A DNA stretch of 64,000 bases. It comes from Dryobates pubescens. Taxonomy: Eukaryota; Chordata; Aves; Piciformes; Picidae. The stretch is taken from NCBI RefSeq assembly GCF_014839835.1, contig NC_071646.1:6628001-6692000 (forward strand). The letters run 5' to 3'. A program made the position numbers and the translations under genes. Below the pieces are notes generated by a model, which saw nothing but the letters and a program-made list of their open reading frames with translations, did no database searches and was not told the DNA's origin. Positions within the stretch are counted from its first letter, which is position 1, and each line of letters begins with the position of its first letter. Below are positions 10,382 through 21,426 of the stretch, in pieces.

Positions 10382-11670
10382 TTATCAGAGCCATCCACTT
10401 GGACCAGGTGGAATCTGTGGCATGATGTGGTGTGGAACCTTTGCCTTTGAACATCCAATTCAAAACTGGCAATCTGGGAGCTAAGAGAAGTTGTGATTCG
10501 GTTCCAATCACTTCAGAAGCTGCTTTCACTCCTTCATAGGCAGCTAGAATCTCTTTCTCTGTTGGAGTATAATTAGCCTCTGAACCTCTGTAACCTCGAC
10601 TCCAGAAGCCAAGAGGTCGTCCACGTGTCTCACCTGGAGCTCTTTGCCACAAGCACCAGGTTGGACCATTGTCACCTGCAGCCATGTACAAAATGTTCTT
10701 GATGTCTGGACCATCTCGGACAGGTCCGAGACCCACTGCTTGAACTACTTCTTGCTTTATCTGGTCAAAGGCTGCTTGTTGTTCAGGTCCCCAGTGGAAA
10801 CTGTTCCTCTTTTGAGTCACATCATACAGAGGTTTCACAATCTGCCTGTATCCAGGGATGTGCAGTCTCCACAATCCCACTATCCCCAAGACACGTAGAG
10901 TTTCTTGCTTGTTGGTGGGATTTGCCATGGTAGAGACTCTGTTTACCACATCCACTGGAATGTGTCGGCGTCCATCCTGCCACTGCACTCCCAGGGACTG
11001 GATCTCTGTGGTAGGACCTTTCACCTTGTCTCTCCTGATGGCCAAACAGCTCTCAAGAGAATGTCCATGATTTTGTTACCTTTCTCCAAGACTTCCTCAG
11101 CAGTTTTCCCCCAGAGGATGATCTCATCGATGAACTGGATGTGTTCTGGAGCACCACCTTCCTCCAGAGCATCGTGGATCACTGCATGACAGATGCTGGA
11201 GCTGTGGATCCAGCCCATTGGCAGTCTGTTGAAAGTGTACTGGATTCCTCTCCAGGTGAAAGCAAACTGAGGCCTGCATTCCTCTGCTATGGGAATAGAG
11301 AAGGCATTAGCAATGTCTGTGGTAGCATACCATTTGGCCTCCTTGGATTCCAGCTCATACTGGGGTTCCATCATGTCTGGTACTGCTGCACTCATAGGCG
11401 GTGTTACTTCATTCAGGGCTCGGTAGTCCACTGCCAGACGCCAGTCTCCGTTCGGCCTTTGCACAGGCCACACTGGGCTGGTGAAAGGGGAATGAGTTTT
11501 GCTGATGACTTTCTGACTCTCCAACTGATGAATCAGATTCTGAATGGGCACCAAAGAGTCAGGGTTGGTTCTGTATTGTCTGTGATGCACAGGCTGAGGA
11601 GCAACCGGCAACTTGATGTCCTCTATCTCATGTTGTCCCACAACTGCAGAGTCATCAGAAAGCTCAGGTC
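10382..11670 (-). mobile_element. ERVL-like pol fossil: reverse transcriptase to RNase H, copy 2
   Basis: The minus-strand frame at 11021-11641 carries the reverse transcriptase fingers and palm (SPFTSPVWPVQRPNGDW, LAVDYRALNEVTPPMSAAVP, FTWRGIQYTFNRLPMGW). The frame at 10302-11045 carries thumb, connection and start of RNase H (LGVQWQDGRRHIPVDVV, LWRLHIPGYRQIVKPLYD, YTPTEKEILAAYEGVKAA). The pattern is class III ERVL. Broken fossil. Confidence 0.88.
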
Positions 11671-12159
11671 TGTGGTGGTTTGAGCCTTAACTGGGGCTTA
11701 AAAGGTCAGATGGGGGCAAGGCTGAGAATCCCTCCCCAGTTTCCCTCCCCTTCCCCAGTAAAGACAGAAAAAAAAGGGAGGGGAGCAAATCCACCAAGAA
11801 ATAATTTGGGTTCAGCTTGGAAGGAGATAGGCAAAGAATTTCCCTTTAAAGAGTGCATTTATATATGTATGTAACAATGACAGGCAGGGTTCACAAGGGA
11901 AAGGAACAAGGATGGATGGGAGGAGGAACAGAAAAAAAGGGAATATGAGATACAGAACCAGCCCTTTGCAAAGTGTGGAAGCAGCAGAGAGAGAGCAATG
12001 GCTGCAGTATCCTCCCTCTTATACCCCTGCTGGACAAGGAGAGGGGGAAGTGGAACAGACCAAGTCAGTTTCCCAGGGGAGAAAACACCCTCCAGGGAGG
12101 GCAAAAAAACCACCCATGAGCCCTTCCCCCCTGGTTTATTTCAGGATGGGCATCACCCA
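11671..12159 (+). mobile_element. Probable solo LTR, family C
   Basis: Starts TGTGGTGGTTTGAGCC and is homologous over its length to 22837-23340 in the other orientation. No ORF. I see no matching short direct repeat at its ends. It separates pol from gag sequences of ERVL copy 2. The LTR assignment rests on TG...CA ends, length and repetition. Confidence 0.6.
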
Positions 12160-13329
12160 CCACCTGCTGCCAGTAAAAGGCATGTCCCCAGAGAAACCTT
12201 ACCAAGACACCTGCCTAGATGTCTACCTATTCCCCTATCCTGTGAGAGAGTTCCTAGCTGGGATGCTGATTTGTCTCCCACTATGAGAGCTGGTGCAGCT
12301 GTATCGAAACACCTGCCAAGGCAGGCTGGAACTGGCTCATTCCCTGCTCTGATGTAATCCTTTCTCACATGCCTGATCTCCTGTCTGGGGGTGTTTGCTG
12401 CTTGGATGTCATCTTCCTGTTCAGCCTCTGTCTCACCTTCTTGAAGATGCTGTCCCCATAATCCTGCTGCTACTCTCCTAAGGATTTCTTTAAGCTCAGA
12501 AGCACCTCCAGTAGCTGCTGCCCTATCAGAACCTGTATCCTGTCCTGCATCTCCACTATCCAGTGATGGTCTCAATAATTCAGCTATGTCTTTAAGACAA
12601 ACCTTCTCTTCAGCCTCAGAAGGATCCTTCTTAACAGGAGGTCCCTCACCAGCAGAGGACTCTTGCTGCTCCCATGGGTCAGATCCTGCATCTGCCTCTT
12701 GCCTGCCTCTCCTATCTAAAGCCACCACTGTCTCAGCTGGGGCTGTGTTTGAATTCACAGCAGGCTTTACAGAAGCTGACAGGTTTTGAGACAAAGCAGC
12801 TGCTGCAGAGGCCACTTCCAGTCCTGTCTGTAAAGAAGGAAATGATTTTGCCTCTCTAATGGCTGCAGAGGACATCGTGGCTGCCATCTAAGGCGCTGCT
12901 GCTGCTCCTGGCTGACTGCCAGAATTGGCTGTGGTCCCCTTCAGAGCTGCCTTGCCAATAGCTCCTCCCTGCCTGTCTCTGAGTGCTTTTCCTATCTCCT
13001 CATCACTAGAACCTCTGGATTTGAGCTAGAGCTGCTGCTCCTGCGTCCGGGTCTGCGTTTAAAAATGAACCAGGTCTTAGCCGCTCTCCTCTCCCGGTAC
13101 AGAGCCAGTAACAAGCACACATTAATGACTACCAACAGCAGATTCACACACAGCAAGTAAATCACTTTAGCATCCCAGCTGCTGCTGAGGATGGCCTTTT
13201 CACCTGCTGCAATGCTGAACTCGTGGGTGTGGATGTGTTGTTGTCACAGTTCCATAGCTCTTAAGCCAGAAAATCCCCCAAATCCATCCCATAACAGCTG
13301 AATTTTAGACTTAAACCAAAGGTACCTAA
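12160..13329 (-). mobile_element. ERVL-like gag fossil, copy 2
   Basis: The minus-strand frame at 12153-12887 shares the gag blocks of copy 1 (SSAAIREAKSFPS, then VKPAVNSNTAP and EEKVCLKDIAELLRPS). Further 5' (about 13095-13180) lies the same leader with a transmembrane-like stretch (LLLVVINVCLLLALYRER) followed by KRRPGRR. Broken fossil. Confidence 0.75.
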
Positions 13330-13760
13330 ACCTCCCCTGGCACAGCTTGAGACTGTGTCCTCTTGTTCTGGTGCTGGCTGCCTAGCAGAGGAGACCAACC
13401 TCCACCTGGCTCCAACCTCCCTTCAGGGAGTTGTAGAGAGGTCTCCTCAGAGCCTCCTCTTCTGCAGGCTAAGCAACCCCAGCTCCCTCAGCCTCTCCTC
13501 CCAGGGCTGTGCCCCAGACCCCTCCCCAGCTTTGTTGCCCTTCTCTGGACACCTTCCAGCAGCTCAACATCTTTCCTAAACTGAGGGACCCAGAACTGGC
13601 CACAGGACTCCAGGTGTGGCCTCAGCAGTGCTGACCACACTGTTCCTCATTGCCCCCTGGGCACACTGCTGGCTCATCTTCAGCCTACTATCAACCACTC
13701 CCCCCAGGTCCCTTTCTGCCTGGCTGCTCTCAGCCACTCTGACCCCAGCAGAAGTAAATC
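13330..13760 (-). mobile_element. CR1 LINE fragment next to the ERV leader
   Basis: CR1 3' UTR and terminal coding segment read on the minus strand. It stops a few bases before the primer site at 13771. The junction is the same as the one at 916-1060. Confidence 0.85.
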
Positions 13761-13770
13761 AAGCACTCCT

Positions 13771-13788
13771 GCCCCATCTTGGGCGCCA
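13771..13788 (-). other. Primer binding site, copy 2
   Basis: The minus strand reads TGGCGCCCAAGATGGGGC, identical to the site at 1080-1097 and in the same position relative to its LTR. Confidence 0.8.
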
Positions 13789-13795
13789 ATTATTT

Positions 13796-14368
13796 TGTGT
13801 GATGTGATGGTTTGGCTCAGCAGCATTAACAAAAGCTCAGCTCACTCGGTGGGGAAAGCCAAGGGAAGCTCTAGTTAGAAGCAGAACTGCACTCTGCAAT
13901 GGACTGCAATGAAGAGCTACAGAGATGCAGTGTTTACAATATTATGCAGGTATTGACAATCAGAAAACAGCACAGAACCCCCCTGGACCTCTAATGGGAT
14001 CCCCAGAAGGAGCAGGAGCAACTGCTCTGCATTCCCCTTAACGTCCCCTCCACTTTTTCATCTAAATAGAGGGAAAAGAGGAAGAAGTTGGAGAGCTCAG
14101 TGAGTCTTATCTGCAAGGTCAGCTGGTAGCAATCAATCCTCCCAGGGAAGCAGAGCAGAAAGCATCCTCCACAGCCAGGAGAGAGAGAAAGGAATGAAGT
14201 GCACTGTGAGATTGCTGGAATGCATCCCACACATCTGACCAGTGAAATTCCTTCAGAACAATCTCTTGTGTTCCCTTGTGCACCCAGCTCTGGATTTGTT
14301 TATACTTCTTCACTCTTCTGCTCGAAAATCTGCAGCTAATTTTAAAGGCATAGCCTGAAGTTGTCACA
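13796..14368 (-). mobile_element. ERVL-like LTR, family A, copy 2 (5' LTR)
   Basis: 573 bases, matching 1105-1678 with only scattered differences. It is followed on the minus strand by the primer site, so it is a 5' LTR. Its outer end touches minisatellite array 2 directly. Confidence 0.85.
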
Positions 14369-15079
14369 CCAAGTGTGGCCAAGGCCAGCTGTGGATGTGG
14401 AAGAAGCCCAGGAGTGGCCAAGGCCAGCTGTAGATGTGGAAGAAGCCCAAGTGTGGCCAAGGCCAGCTGTAGATGTGGAAGAAGCCCAGGTGTGGCCAAG
14501 GCCAGCTGTGGATGTGCAAGAAGCCCAAGAGTGGCCAAGGCCAGAAGTGGATGTGGAAGAAGCCCAAGAGTGGCCAAGGCCAGCTGTAGATGTGGAAGAA
14601 GCCCAAGAGTGGCCAAGGCCAGCTGTAGATGTGGAAGAAGCCCAGGTGTGGCCAAGGCCAGCTGTGGATGTGGAAGAAGCCCAGGTGTGGCCAAGGCCAG
14701 CTGTGGATGTGGAAGAAGCCCAAGAGTGGCCAAGGCCAGCTGTGGATGTGGAAGAAGCCCAGGTGTGGCCAAGGCCAGCTGTAGATGTGGAAGAAGCCCA
14801 GGAGTGGCCAAGGCCAGCTGTAGATGTGGAAGAAGCCCAGGTGTGGCCAAGGCCAGCTGTGGATGTGGAAGAAGCCCAAGAGTGGCCAAGGCCAGCTGTG
14901 GATGTGGAAGAAGCCCAAGTGTGGCCAAGGCCAGCTGTGGATGTGGAAGAAGCCCAGGTGTGGCCAAGGCCAGCTGTGGATGTGGAAGAAGCCCAGGTGT
15001 GGCCAAGGCCAGCTGTGGATGTGGAAGAAGCCCAGGTGTGGCCAAGGCCAGCTGTGGATGTGGAAGAAGCCCAGGTGTG
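14369..15079. repeat. 39-bp minisatellite, array 2
   Basis: About eighteen copies of the same 39-base unit as array 1, starting exactly at the outer end of an ERVL LTR. Open frames of over 200 codons run through it on both strands because the unit is 13 codons long; none looks like a gene. Confidence 0.95.
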
Positions 15080-15170
15080 ATGCTCCAGGAAGGTGCTGAA
15101 GGTTGAAGGATGTACATGGAAGGTGCTCAGGGTTGAAGGACAGGCAAGGAAGGTGCTCAAGCTTCACCTC
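15080..15170. repeat. Short degenerate tandem repeat
   Basis: Three imperfect copies of a unit containing GGAAGGTGCT(C/G)A(A/G)GGTTGAAGGA, immediately right of array 2. Confidence 0.6.
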
Positions 15171-15791
15171 CTCCACCAGGGAGTGATGGTGACCACCCCA
15201 AGGTTTCCCTGGGACTCACCAGGCCTGAGGCCACTTCCCAGCTGGAGCCCTGGGGGGAACATGCTGCCCACCCAGGTGTGGGGCTGCAGGCTGTGCCCCC
15301 TCTGCCAGCAGTGGGCAGCCTGGGGGAGGAGTGCTCAGGTAGAGCTTCTCTGCTTCATGATGGAGCTCCAAGAGAAAGTAAGCAGGGTGAGAGAGATCAG
15401 GGAATGGCAGAGAGAGAGTCTGGCAGTCTGCCCCCCAGAAGCCAAACCCCAGAGGCAGGTGGAGCTCAGGTTACGGAGAGCTCCTTGTCCTCTTGTCTCC
15501 TGGCCAGGTGTGGTGACAGGAGGCAGTGGGCAATGGCAGCAGGGTCCTGCCCAGTGCAGCAGGCGCTGCAGGTGTCTCTCCAGCAGCTGCCCAGCTTGCC
15601 AGGGCAATGGGGGCAAGGGGCTCTGCAAGGAGGAGCAGGCAGTGGCAGGGCTGATGGGTTCCCACCACCCAGCTTGGAGGAGTCCCTGACCCTTAGTTGC
15701 TCTTCAGCCCCCCCCAGATCTCTTCAGTTAAGAATAAAAGATGCTCAGGAATAATTTCTCTGCTGCCACACCTCAAATCCTGAAGTCATTT
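15171..15791. other. Unassigned intergenic sequence with a weak coding-like stretch
   Basis: The plus-strand frame at 15093-15689 contains ELLCFMMELQEKVSRVREIR, which resembles a coiled-coil heptad pattern (LQEEVSRLR) that I associate with repeated avian retroelement-derived peptides. There are no introns, no convincing start and no conserved domain, and AATAAA occurs at about 15734. It may be a fossil fragment. Confidence 0.25.
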
Positions 15792-16265
15792 TGGGGTCCC
15801 TCACCCCAGGAAGGACATTGAGAGGCTGGAGCAGGGCCAGGGAAGGGCAACAGAGCTGGGGAAGGGGCTGGGGAAGAGGGCTGGGGAGGAGCAGCTGAGG
15901 GAGCTGGGGGGGTTGAGCCTGGAGCAGAGGAGGCTGAGGGAGACCTCATTGCTCTCTGCAGCTCCCTGAGAGGAGGCTGCAGCCAGGGGGGGTTGGGCTC
16001 TGCTCCCCAGGCTCAGGGCACAGAAGGAGAGGAACTGGCCTGGAATTGTGCCAGGGGAGGCTGAGGTTGGAGAGGAGGCAAAATGTCTTTGCTGGAGGAG
16101 TGGTCAGGGCCTGGCAGAGGCTGCCCAGGGAGGTGGTGGAGTCCCCATGGCTGGAGGGGTTGCAGCAAGCTGTGGCCATGGGACCATGGTGGGGTTGGGC
16201 TGGGGTTGGCCTGGATGAGCTCAGAGGCCTTGGGCAGCCTGAACAATCCTGTGGTTGTGTGTCCA
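15792..16265 (+). mobile_element. CR1 LINE 3' fragment
   Basis: Runs from GGAAGGACATTGAGAGGCTG through the terminal coding and UTR blocks to a worn tail near AACAATCCTGTGGTTGTGTG. Same subfamily as 25538-26385 and 61440-61865. Confidence 0.9.
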
Positions 16266-16618
16266 TGCTGACTGCAGGGGGTTGGGCAGGATGGCCTTTG
16301 GGAGTCTGAGTAATTAATTCTGAGTAATTAATAATCAGCCTCCCACAGAAGCAAACAAAACCTCACCCAACCCAACCCAAACCCCTGGGAGGAGAAGCAT
16401 GGCCATGACCACTCCCTCAGGGTAAACCCCATGGGAGCTGACAGAAACATCTCCCCCTGTGAGGGAGCAGCAGGAGTGGGGCAGCTCCCCTAGGTAGGGT
16501 GAGCTGGGGGTCCCTGGGGCAGGGGCAGTGCCCTCAGCAACCAGGAAGCTGAGCCAGGCAGGCAGAGCAGGGTGGTGATAACAGAGTCCATGGACAAGGC
16601 AGGTCCCAGGCAAGCTGA
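16266..16618. other. Unassigned intergenic spacer
   Basis: Contains a TAATTAAT-type palindromic spot (16310-16335) and CCCAACCCAACCCAAACCCC (about 16360). No gene or known repeat was recognised. Confidence 0.4.
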
Positions 16619-17032
16619 GATCACAGCTCACAGATGTCAGGGCTTGGAAGAGACCTCTGGGGATCATTGAGTCCAACCCCTGCCCAAGCAGGAGCAGAGA
16701 ATCCAGCTCAGGGCACACAGAACACATCCAGACAGGGCTGGGAAGGCTCCAGAGCAGGAGACTCCACAACCCCCCTGGGCAGCCTGCTCCAGGGCTCTGG
16801 GAGCCTCACAGTGCAGAAGTTCCTCCTTGTGTTGAGCTGGAGCCTCCTGTGCTGCAGTTTCCATCCCCTGCCCCTTGCCCAGGGTGCAGCTGAGCAGAGC
16901 CTGGCCCTGTCCCCTCCCTCCTGACCCCCAGCCCTCAGCTATTGATAGCCATTGATCAGATCCCTCTCAGCCTTCTCCTCTCTGGACCCAGGGCTCTCAG
17001 CCTCCCCTCACAGGAGAGCTCTGGCTCAGTCA
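16619..17032 (-). mobile_element. CR1 LINE 3' fragment, second subfamily
   Basis: Reverse-complement CR1 of the group whose terminal part includes a GATCTGATCAATGGCTATCA block, shared with 17931-18325 and 29569-30008. Confidence 0.85.
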
Positions 17033-17321
17033 GGAGCAGTGGAGAGGGGACCAGAGGCAGGGCTGGCTGCAGCCTGGGGGACAGCTACAGACGTCCTAGG
17101 CCTCGATGTCCACCAGAGGGCAGCACTGAGGACCTCTGCCCGGAGCAGGGCTCAGGCCAGGCTGGGAGCTGCAGCTGGAGCTCAGCTGGAGCTCACCTGG
17201 AGCTCCTGGGCATGGCCAGAAAGGGTGAGAGGAGGCCCCAGGTGAGGCTGCTCAGGGCATTTAAGGTTTATTAGTGGCCTCAGAAGGCTTCCCTCAGGTC
17301 CTGGAGCAGTGAGGGAAGTCC

Positions 17322-17745
17322 TTCCCCAGCTCTCCTGGAGCCCTTCAGGTCCTGCAAGGCTGCTCTGAGCTCTCCCTGGAGCCTTCTCTCCTCCAGGCTG
17401 CAAAGCCCCAACTGTCCCAGCCTGGCCCCACAGGGGAGGTTCTGCAGCCTCTGCTCCTCTCTGTGGCCTCCTCTGGAGCCTCTCCAGCAGCTCCAGGCCC
17501 TCCTTGTGCTGGGGACCCCCAGAGCTGGAGGCAGTGCTGCAGGTGGGGGCTGAGCAGAGCAGAGCAGAGGGGCAGAATCCCCTCCCTGTGCTGCTCTCTC
17601 CCTGCCCTGCCTGCAGCTCAGCTCTCAGCTGGCTCTGGGCTGCCAGGGACCACTGCTGGCTCCTGGGGACTTTGGCACCACCTGACAGCCCCAAGGCCTT
17701 CTCCTTGAGAGCACTCTGCAGCCTCTCCTTGCCCAGCCTGCAGTC
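17322..17745 (-). mobile_element. CR1 LINE internal fragment
   Basis: Antisense CR1 terminal coding region (AGCCCAGCACAAGGAGGG-like and GAGCAGAGGCTGCAGAACCT-like blocks) without the 3' tail. Minus-strand AATAAA at 17267-17272 lies just beyond it. Confidence 0.85.
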
Positions 17746-17930
17746 ATCTGAATTTTGGGGCTTTCTGGAACAGGAACTGCTCCTGGGGCAGCCTGGCTGA
17801 GAGGAACAACTCCTCTGTGCTTGGCTGCTGGGCCTGGGAGGTGGAGCTGGAGCTTGTTCTGCTCTGTGCTCTGTCCTGGTGTCTGCTTGAGAGAGCCCAA
17901 GGGAGGCTAGAAGGATGATGATGATGATGA

Positions 17931-18325
17931 TGGTGCCCTATGAGGAGAGTCTGAGAGCCCTGGGGGTGGTTAGTGTGGAGAGGAGAAGGCTGAGAGGGAT
18001 CTGATCAATGGCTATCAATAGCTGAGGGCTGGGGGTCAGGAGGGGCCAGGGCCAGGCTCTGGGCAGGGACAGGCCAAGGGGCAGGGGATGGAAACTGCAG
18101 CACAGGAGGCTCCAGCTCAGCATGAGGAGGAACTTCTGCCCTTGGAGGCTCCCAGAGGCCTGGAGCAGGCTGCCCAGGGGGGTTGTGGAGTCTGCTCTGG
18201 AGCCTTCCCAGCCCCCCCTGGATGTGTCCCTGTGTGACCTGAGCTGCATTCTGCGACTCTGCTCTGGCAGAGGCTTGGCCCTGATGACCTTCAGAGGTCA
18301 CTTCCAGCCCCTAGCATCCTGTGAG
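17931..18325 (+). mobile_element. CR1 LINE 3' fragment, second subfamily
   Basis: A sense copy of the 16619-17032 type lying 0.9 kb away in opposite orientation. It is preceded by a GATGATGATGATGATGAT run. Confidence 0.85.
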
Positions 18326-18744
18326 CTGTGTGCTGGGGGTGCCCAAGCCCCTGGGCATGCTCCCAGGGCGTTTGGCACCGAAGGCCTCATGGAGCTCAGC
18401 CTCTGGGGCAGCCTGAGGAGCTGCAAGGTCAGGGTAAGGGCTGGCACCATGTGAGGCTTTGGGAAGGAGCAAGAGGAAGGAGCAGCTGGCTCTGGGGTTG
18501 GAGGCTGCCCCAGGGGAGCACTAAGGACACCAAGGGCCACAAGGCCTTGTGCCATGCTCTGTGAGGGGTCAGTGCTGCCCCTCCAGTGAGCAGCACAGGG
18601 GCTCTGCAGCCTGCCCCTTCCAGCCCCCTGCACATGGCCTCTGGGATGAGCCTGTCCAGCACTGCCCTGCAGGAAGCAGCTCCCAGGGCTTGGGTCAGTG
18701 CAGGCCTCAGTGGGTAAGACACTGGGTGGATGGTTAGGCCTGAA
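18326..18744. other. Unassigned intergenic spacer
   Basis: GC-rich sequence without a recognised gene. The right half (18590 onwards) may be decayed CR1 interior. Confidence 0.35.
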
Positions 18745-19537
18745 GAGTGCTGGGGAAGGGAGGCAGAGGCAGCTGGGGGCCAGTGACCAGGGCTGCCCCC
18801 CAGGGCTCGGTGCTGGGAGCAGCTCTGGGCAAGATCAATGCTGTGAGGGAGAGGCAGCCACAGGCAGGGCAGGGGGCACTGAAGGGGGAGGCAGAGGTGA
18901 TGTGCTGGGGGCTCTGCCCAGGGGATGAGGAGCACCAAGGCCAAGGGCTGGGTCCTGCACTTGGGGCACAACAACCCCAGGGAGGCTCCAGGCTGGGGGC
19001 AGAGGGGCTGCAAAGTGCCCAGCAGGAAAGGCCCTGGGGGTGCTGAAGTCACACCTCAGGTCCTGGGTTCACTCCAGGAAGGACATTGAGAGGCTGCAGC
19101 AGGGCCAGGGAAGGGCAACAGAGCTGGGGAAGGGGCTGGGGAAGGGGCTGGGGAGGAGCAGCTGAGGGAGGGTTGAGCCTGGAGCAGAGGAGGCTGAGGG
19201 AGACCTCATTGCTCTCTGCAGCTCCCTGAGAGGAGGCTGCAGCCAGGGGGGGGTTGGGCTCTGCTCCCAGGGAACAAGGGATAGAAGAGGAAATGTCCTC
19301 AAGTTGCCCCAGGGGAGGTTCAGCTTGGCCTTGAGGACCAATTTCTGCCCCTTGAGGCTTGTCCAGGCCTGGCCCAGGCTGCCCAGGGAGCCCCCAGCCC
19401 TGGAGGGGCTTCAGAGCCCTGGAGCTGTGGTGCTGAGGGCCCTGGGGTGGTGGTGCCCTGGGGCAGGGCTGGGTTAGGGCTTGGCCTCCATGCCCTGGAA
19501 GCTCTTTTCCAGCCTAAACAATTCTGAGAGTCTCTGA
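18745..19537 (+). mobile_element. CR1 LINE 3' fragment, longer copy
   Basis: Begins in the terminal coding part (CCAAGGCCAAGGGCTGGGTC, then GGGGCACAACAACCCCAGG), passes through the UTR blocks and ends at CTTTTCCAGCCTAAACAATTC. Confidence 0.88.
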
Positions 19538-19735
19538 GCAGCTCAAACAGCTGCCAGGAGGGAGGGAGGGAGGAATTCAGAGCCCTTCTGGTTGCTCCAA
19601 GGCTGAGGAGGCTCTGGGGCTCAGCCCCAGCTGCCCCAGGGAGGGAGCCACAGGAGGGGCACTCTGCACCCAGCAGGCCTTGGCCTGAGGAGCACTGCAG
19701 AGAGAAAGGCAAAGGGCTGAAGGAGGTCAGGGGAA

Positions 19736-20348
19736 GCACAGGATCACAGCAGGGCAGGGGCTGCAAGGGACCTCCAGAGAGCATCCAGTCCAAGCCCTGC
19801 CAGGGCAGGGCACCCAGGGCAGGGCACAGAGCACATCCAGGGGGGGTTGGAAGCTCTCCACACCAGGAGGCTCCAGAACCTCCCTGGACAGCCTGCTGCA
19901 GGCTCCAGCAGCCTCACCCCAAAGGAGTTTCTCCTCCTGTTGAGGTGGAGCCTCCTGGGTGCCACTTTGTGTCCCTGGCCTCTTGCCCTGTCACAGGACA
20001 GCACTGAGCAGAGCCTGGCCCCTTCCTGACCCCCAGCCCTCAGCTATTGATTGGCATTGAGCAGATCCCTCTCAGCCTTCTCCTCTCCAGGCTAAACAGC
20101 CCCAGGGCTCTCAGCCTCTCCCCACAGCAGAGATGTTCCACTCCCTTCAGCATCCTTCGAGCCTCTGTTGGACTCTCTGCAGCACTTCTCTGTCCCTCCT
20201 GAGCTGGGGAGCCCAGAGCTGGCCCCAGGGCTGCAGCTGTGGCCTGGCTGGGGCAGAGCAGAGGGGCAGCAGAGCCTCCCCTGCCCTGCTGGCCACACTC
20301 TTCCTGCTGCCCCCCAGGACCCCCTTGGCCTTCCTGGCCACAGGATTG
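19736..20348 (-). mobile_element. CR1 LINE 3' fragment
   Basis: The antisense copy starts at GGATCACAGCAGGGCAGGGG and ends in GGCCAAGGGGGTCCTGGGGG when read on the minus strand. It lies just beyond the predicted DRAM2 poly(A) site. Confidence 0.87.
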
Positions 20349-20402
20349 GTGCAGGTTGGCTGTGGTGGAAGTGATGAGAGAACAACTCTTGAGTAACCTT
20401 CA

Positions 20403-20408
20403 TTTAAT
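20403..20408 (-). terminator. Possible DRAM2 poly(A) signal ATTAAA
   Basis: A minus-strand ATTAAA about one kilobase after the DRAM2 stop codon, after the 20-bp array and about 180 bases of non-repetitive sequence. It is the first canonical or common-variant signal I see. The alternative AATAAA at 17267-17272 is much farther away. Confidence 0.35.
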
Positions 20409-20584
20409 CCTTGCAGGGGGAAATGTCACAGGCTGCAATACTGAGAGGGTTTTGCATTGCTCATGGCCTCCAGCACAGCCCTTGGGGCAGTCCAAGCACT
20501 TCACACAGACCCTGGCTGTGGAAGAGGAATTGCTGAGAGGTCTTCAGCTCTTATTGCTAGGAAATTCCTGAGTGGTGCTGAGGA

Positions 20585-21426
20585 CAGGCTCCAGGAGCTG
20601 CTGCCAGCCTCCAGGAGCTGCTGCCAGCTTCAAGCAGGTGCTGCCAGCCTTGAGCAGATGGTGCCAGGCTCTAGCAGGTGCTGCCAGCCTCCAGGAGCTG
20701 CTGCCAGCTTCGAGCAGGTGCTGCCAGCCTTAAGCAGATGCTGCCAGGCTCCAGGAGCTGCTGCCAGGCTCCAGGAGCTGCTGCCAGCTTCGAGCAGGTG
20801 CTGCCAGCCTTGAGCAGATGCTGCCAGGCTCCAGGAGGTGCTGCCAGCCTCCAGGAGCTGCTGCCAGCTTCGAGCAGGTGCTGCCAGCCTTGAGCAGATG
20901 CTGCCAGGCTCCAGGAGGTGCTGCCAGCCTCCAGGAGCTGCTGCCAGGCTTCAAGCAGGTGCTGCCAGCCTTGAGCAGGTGCTGCCAGGCTCCAGGAGCT
21001 GCTGCCAGCTTCAAGCAGGTGCTGCCAGCCTTGAGCAGATGGTGCCAGGCTCTAGCAGGTGCTGCCAGCCTCCAGGAGCTGCTGCCAGCTTCGAGCAGGT
21101 GCTGCCAGCCTTAAGCAGATGCTGCCAGGCTCCAGGAGCTGCTGCCAGGCTCCAGGAGCTGCTGCCAGGTTCAAGCAGGTGCTGCCAGCCTTGAGCAGGT
21201 GCTGCCAGGCTCCAGGAGCTGCTGCCAGGCTCCAGCAGGTGCTGCCAGGCTCCAGGAGCTGCTGCCAGCTTCAAGCAGGTGCTGCCAGCCTTGAGCAGAT
21301 GGTGCCTGGCTCCAGCAGGTGCTGCCAGGCTTCAGGTGGTGCTGCCAGCTTCAAGCAGATACTGCCTGGCTCCAGGAGCTGCTGCCAGCCTCCAGCAGGT
21401 GCTGCCAGGCTCCTCTCCAGCCCTCC
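20585..21426. repeat. 20-bp minisatellite directly after the DRAM2 stop codon
   Basis: About 42 tandem copies of a 20-base unit such as CTGCTGCCAGCTTCAAGCAG, with variant types alternating in a higher-order pattern. It abuts the stop codon of DRAM2 at 21427-21429, so it would make up most of the 3' UTR. Units are not a multiple of three, giving 20-residue peptide periods in open frames on both strands; these are not genes. Confidence 0.95.

Larger units (their letters stand above)
1080..14368 (-). mobile_element. Nest of ERVL-like endogenous retroviruses (fossil)
   Basis: Retroviral gag, protease, reverse transcriptase, RNase H and integrase segments all read on the minus strand, in at least two diverged copies (roughly 85% alike where they overlap), so this is a composite. 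The pol style (SPVWPVQ and LAVDYRALN in reverse transcriptase; RSGKQYVLTMVEANTGW in integrase) is that of the ERVL or spuma-related class III. Primer sites match tRNA-Lys1,2, as in foamy viruses. No env was recognised, as is normal for ERVL. The copies are clearly broken by many changes and interrupted by later LTR and CR1 insertions. The copies with LTRs at 1105-1678 and 13796-14368 differ by only a few percent and are therefore younger than the gag/pol divergence suggests. Confidence 0.85.

Noticed and set aside
14119-15160. 13-residue repeat proteins over the 39-bp array
   Set aside because: The unit is a multiple of three, so all frames stay open; it adjoins an LTR and has no gene context.
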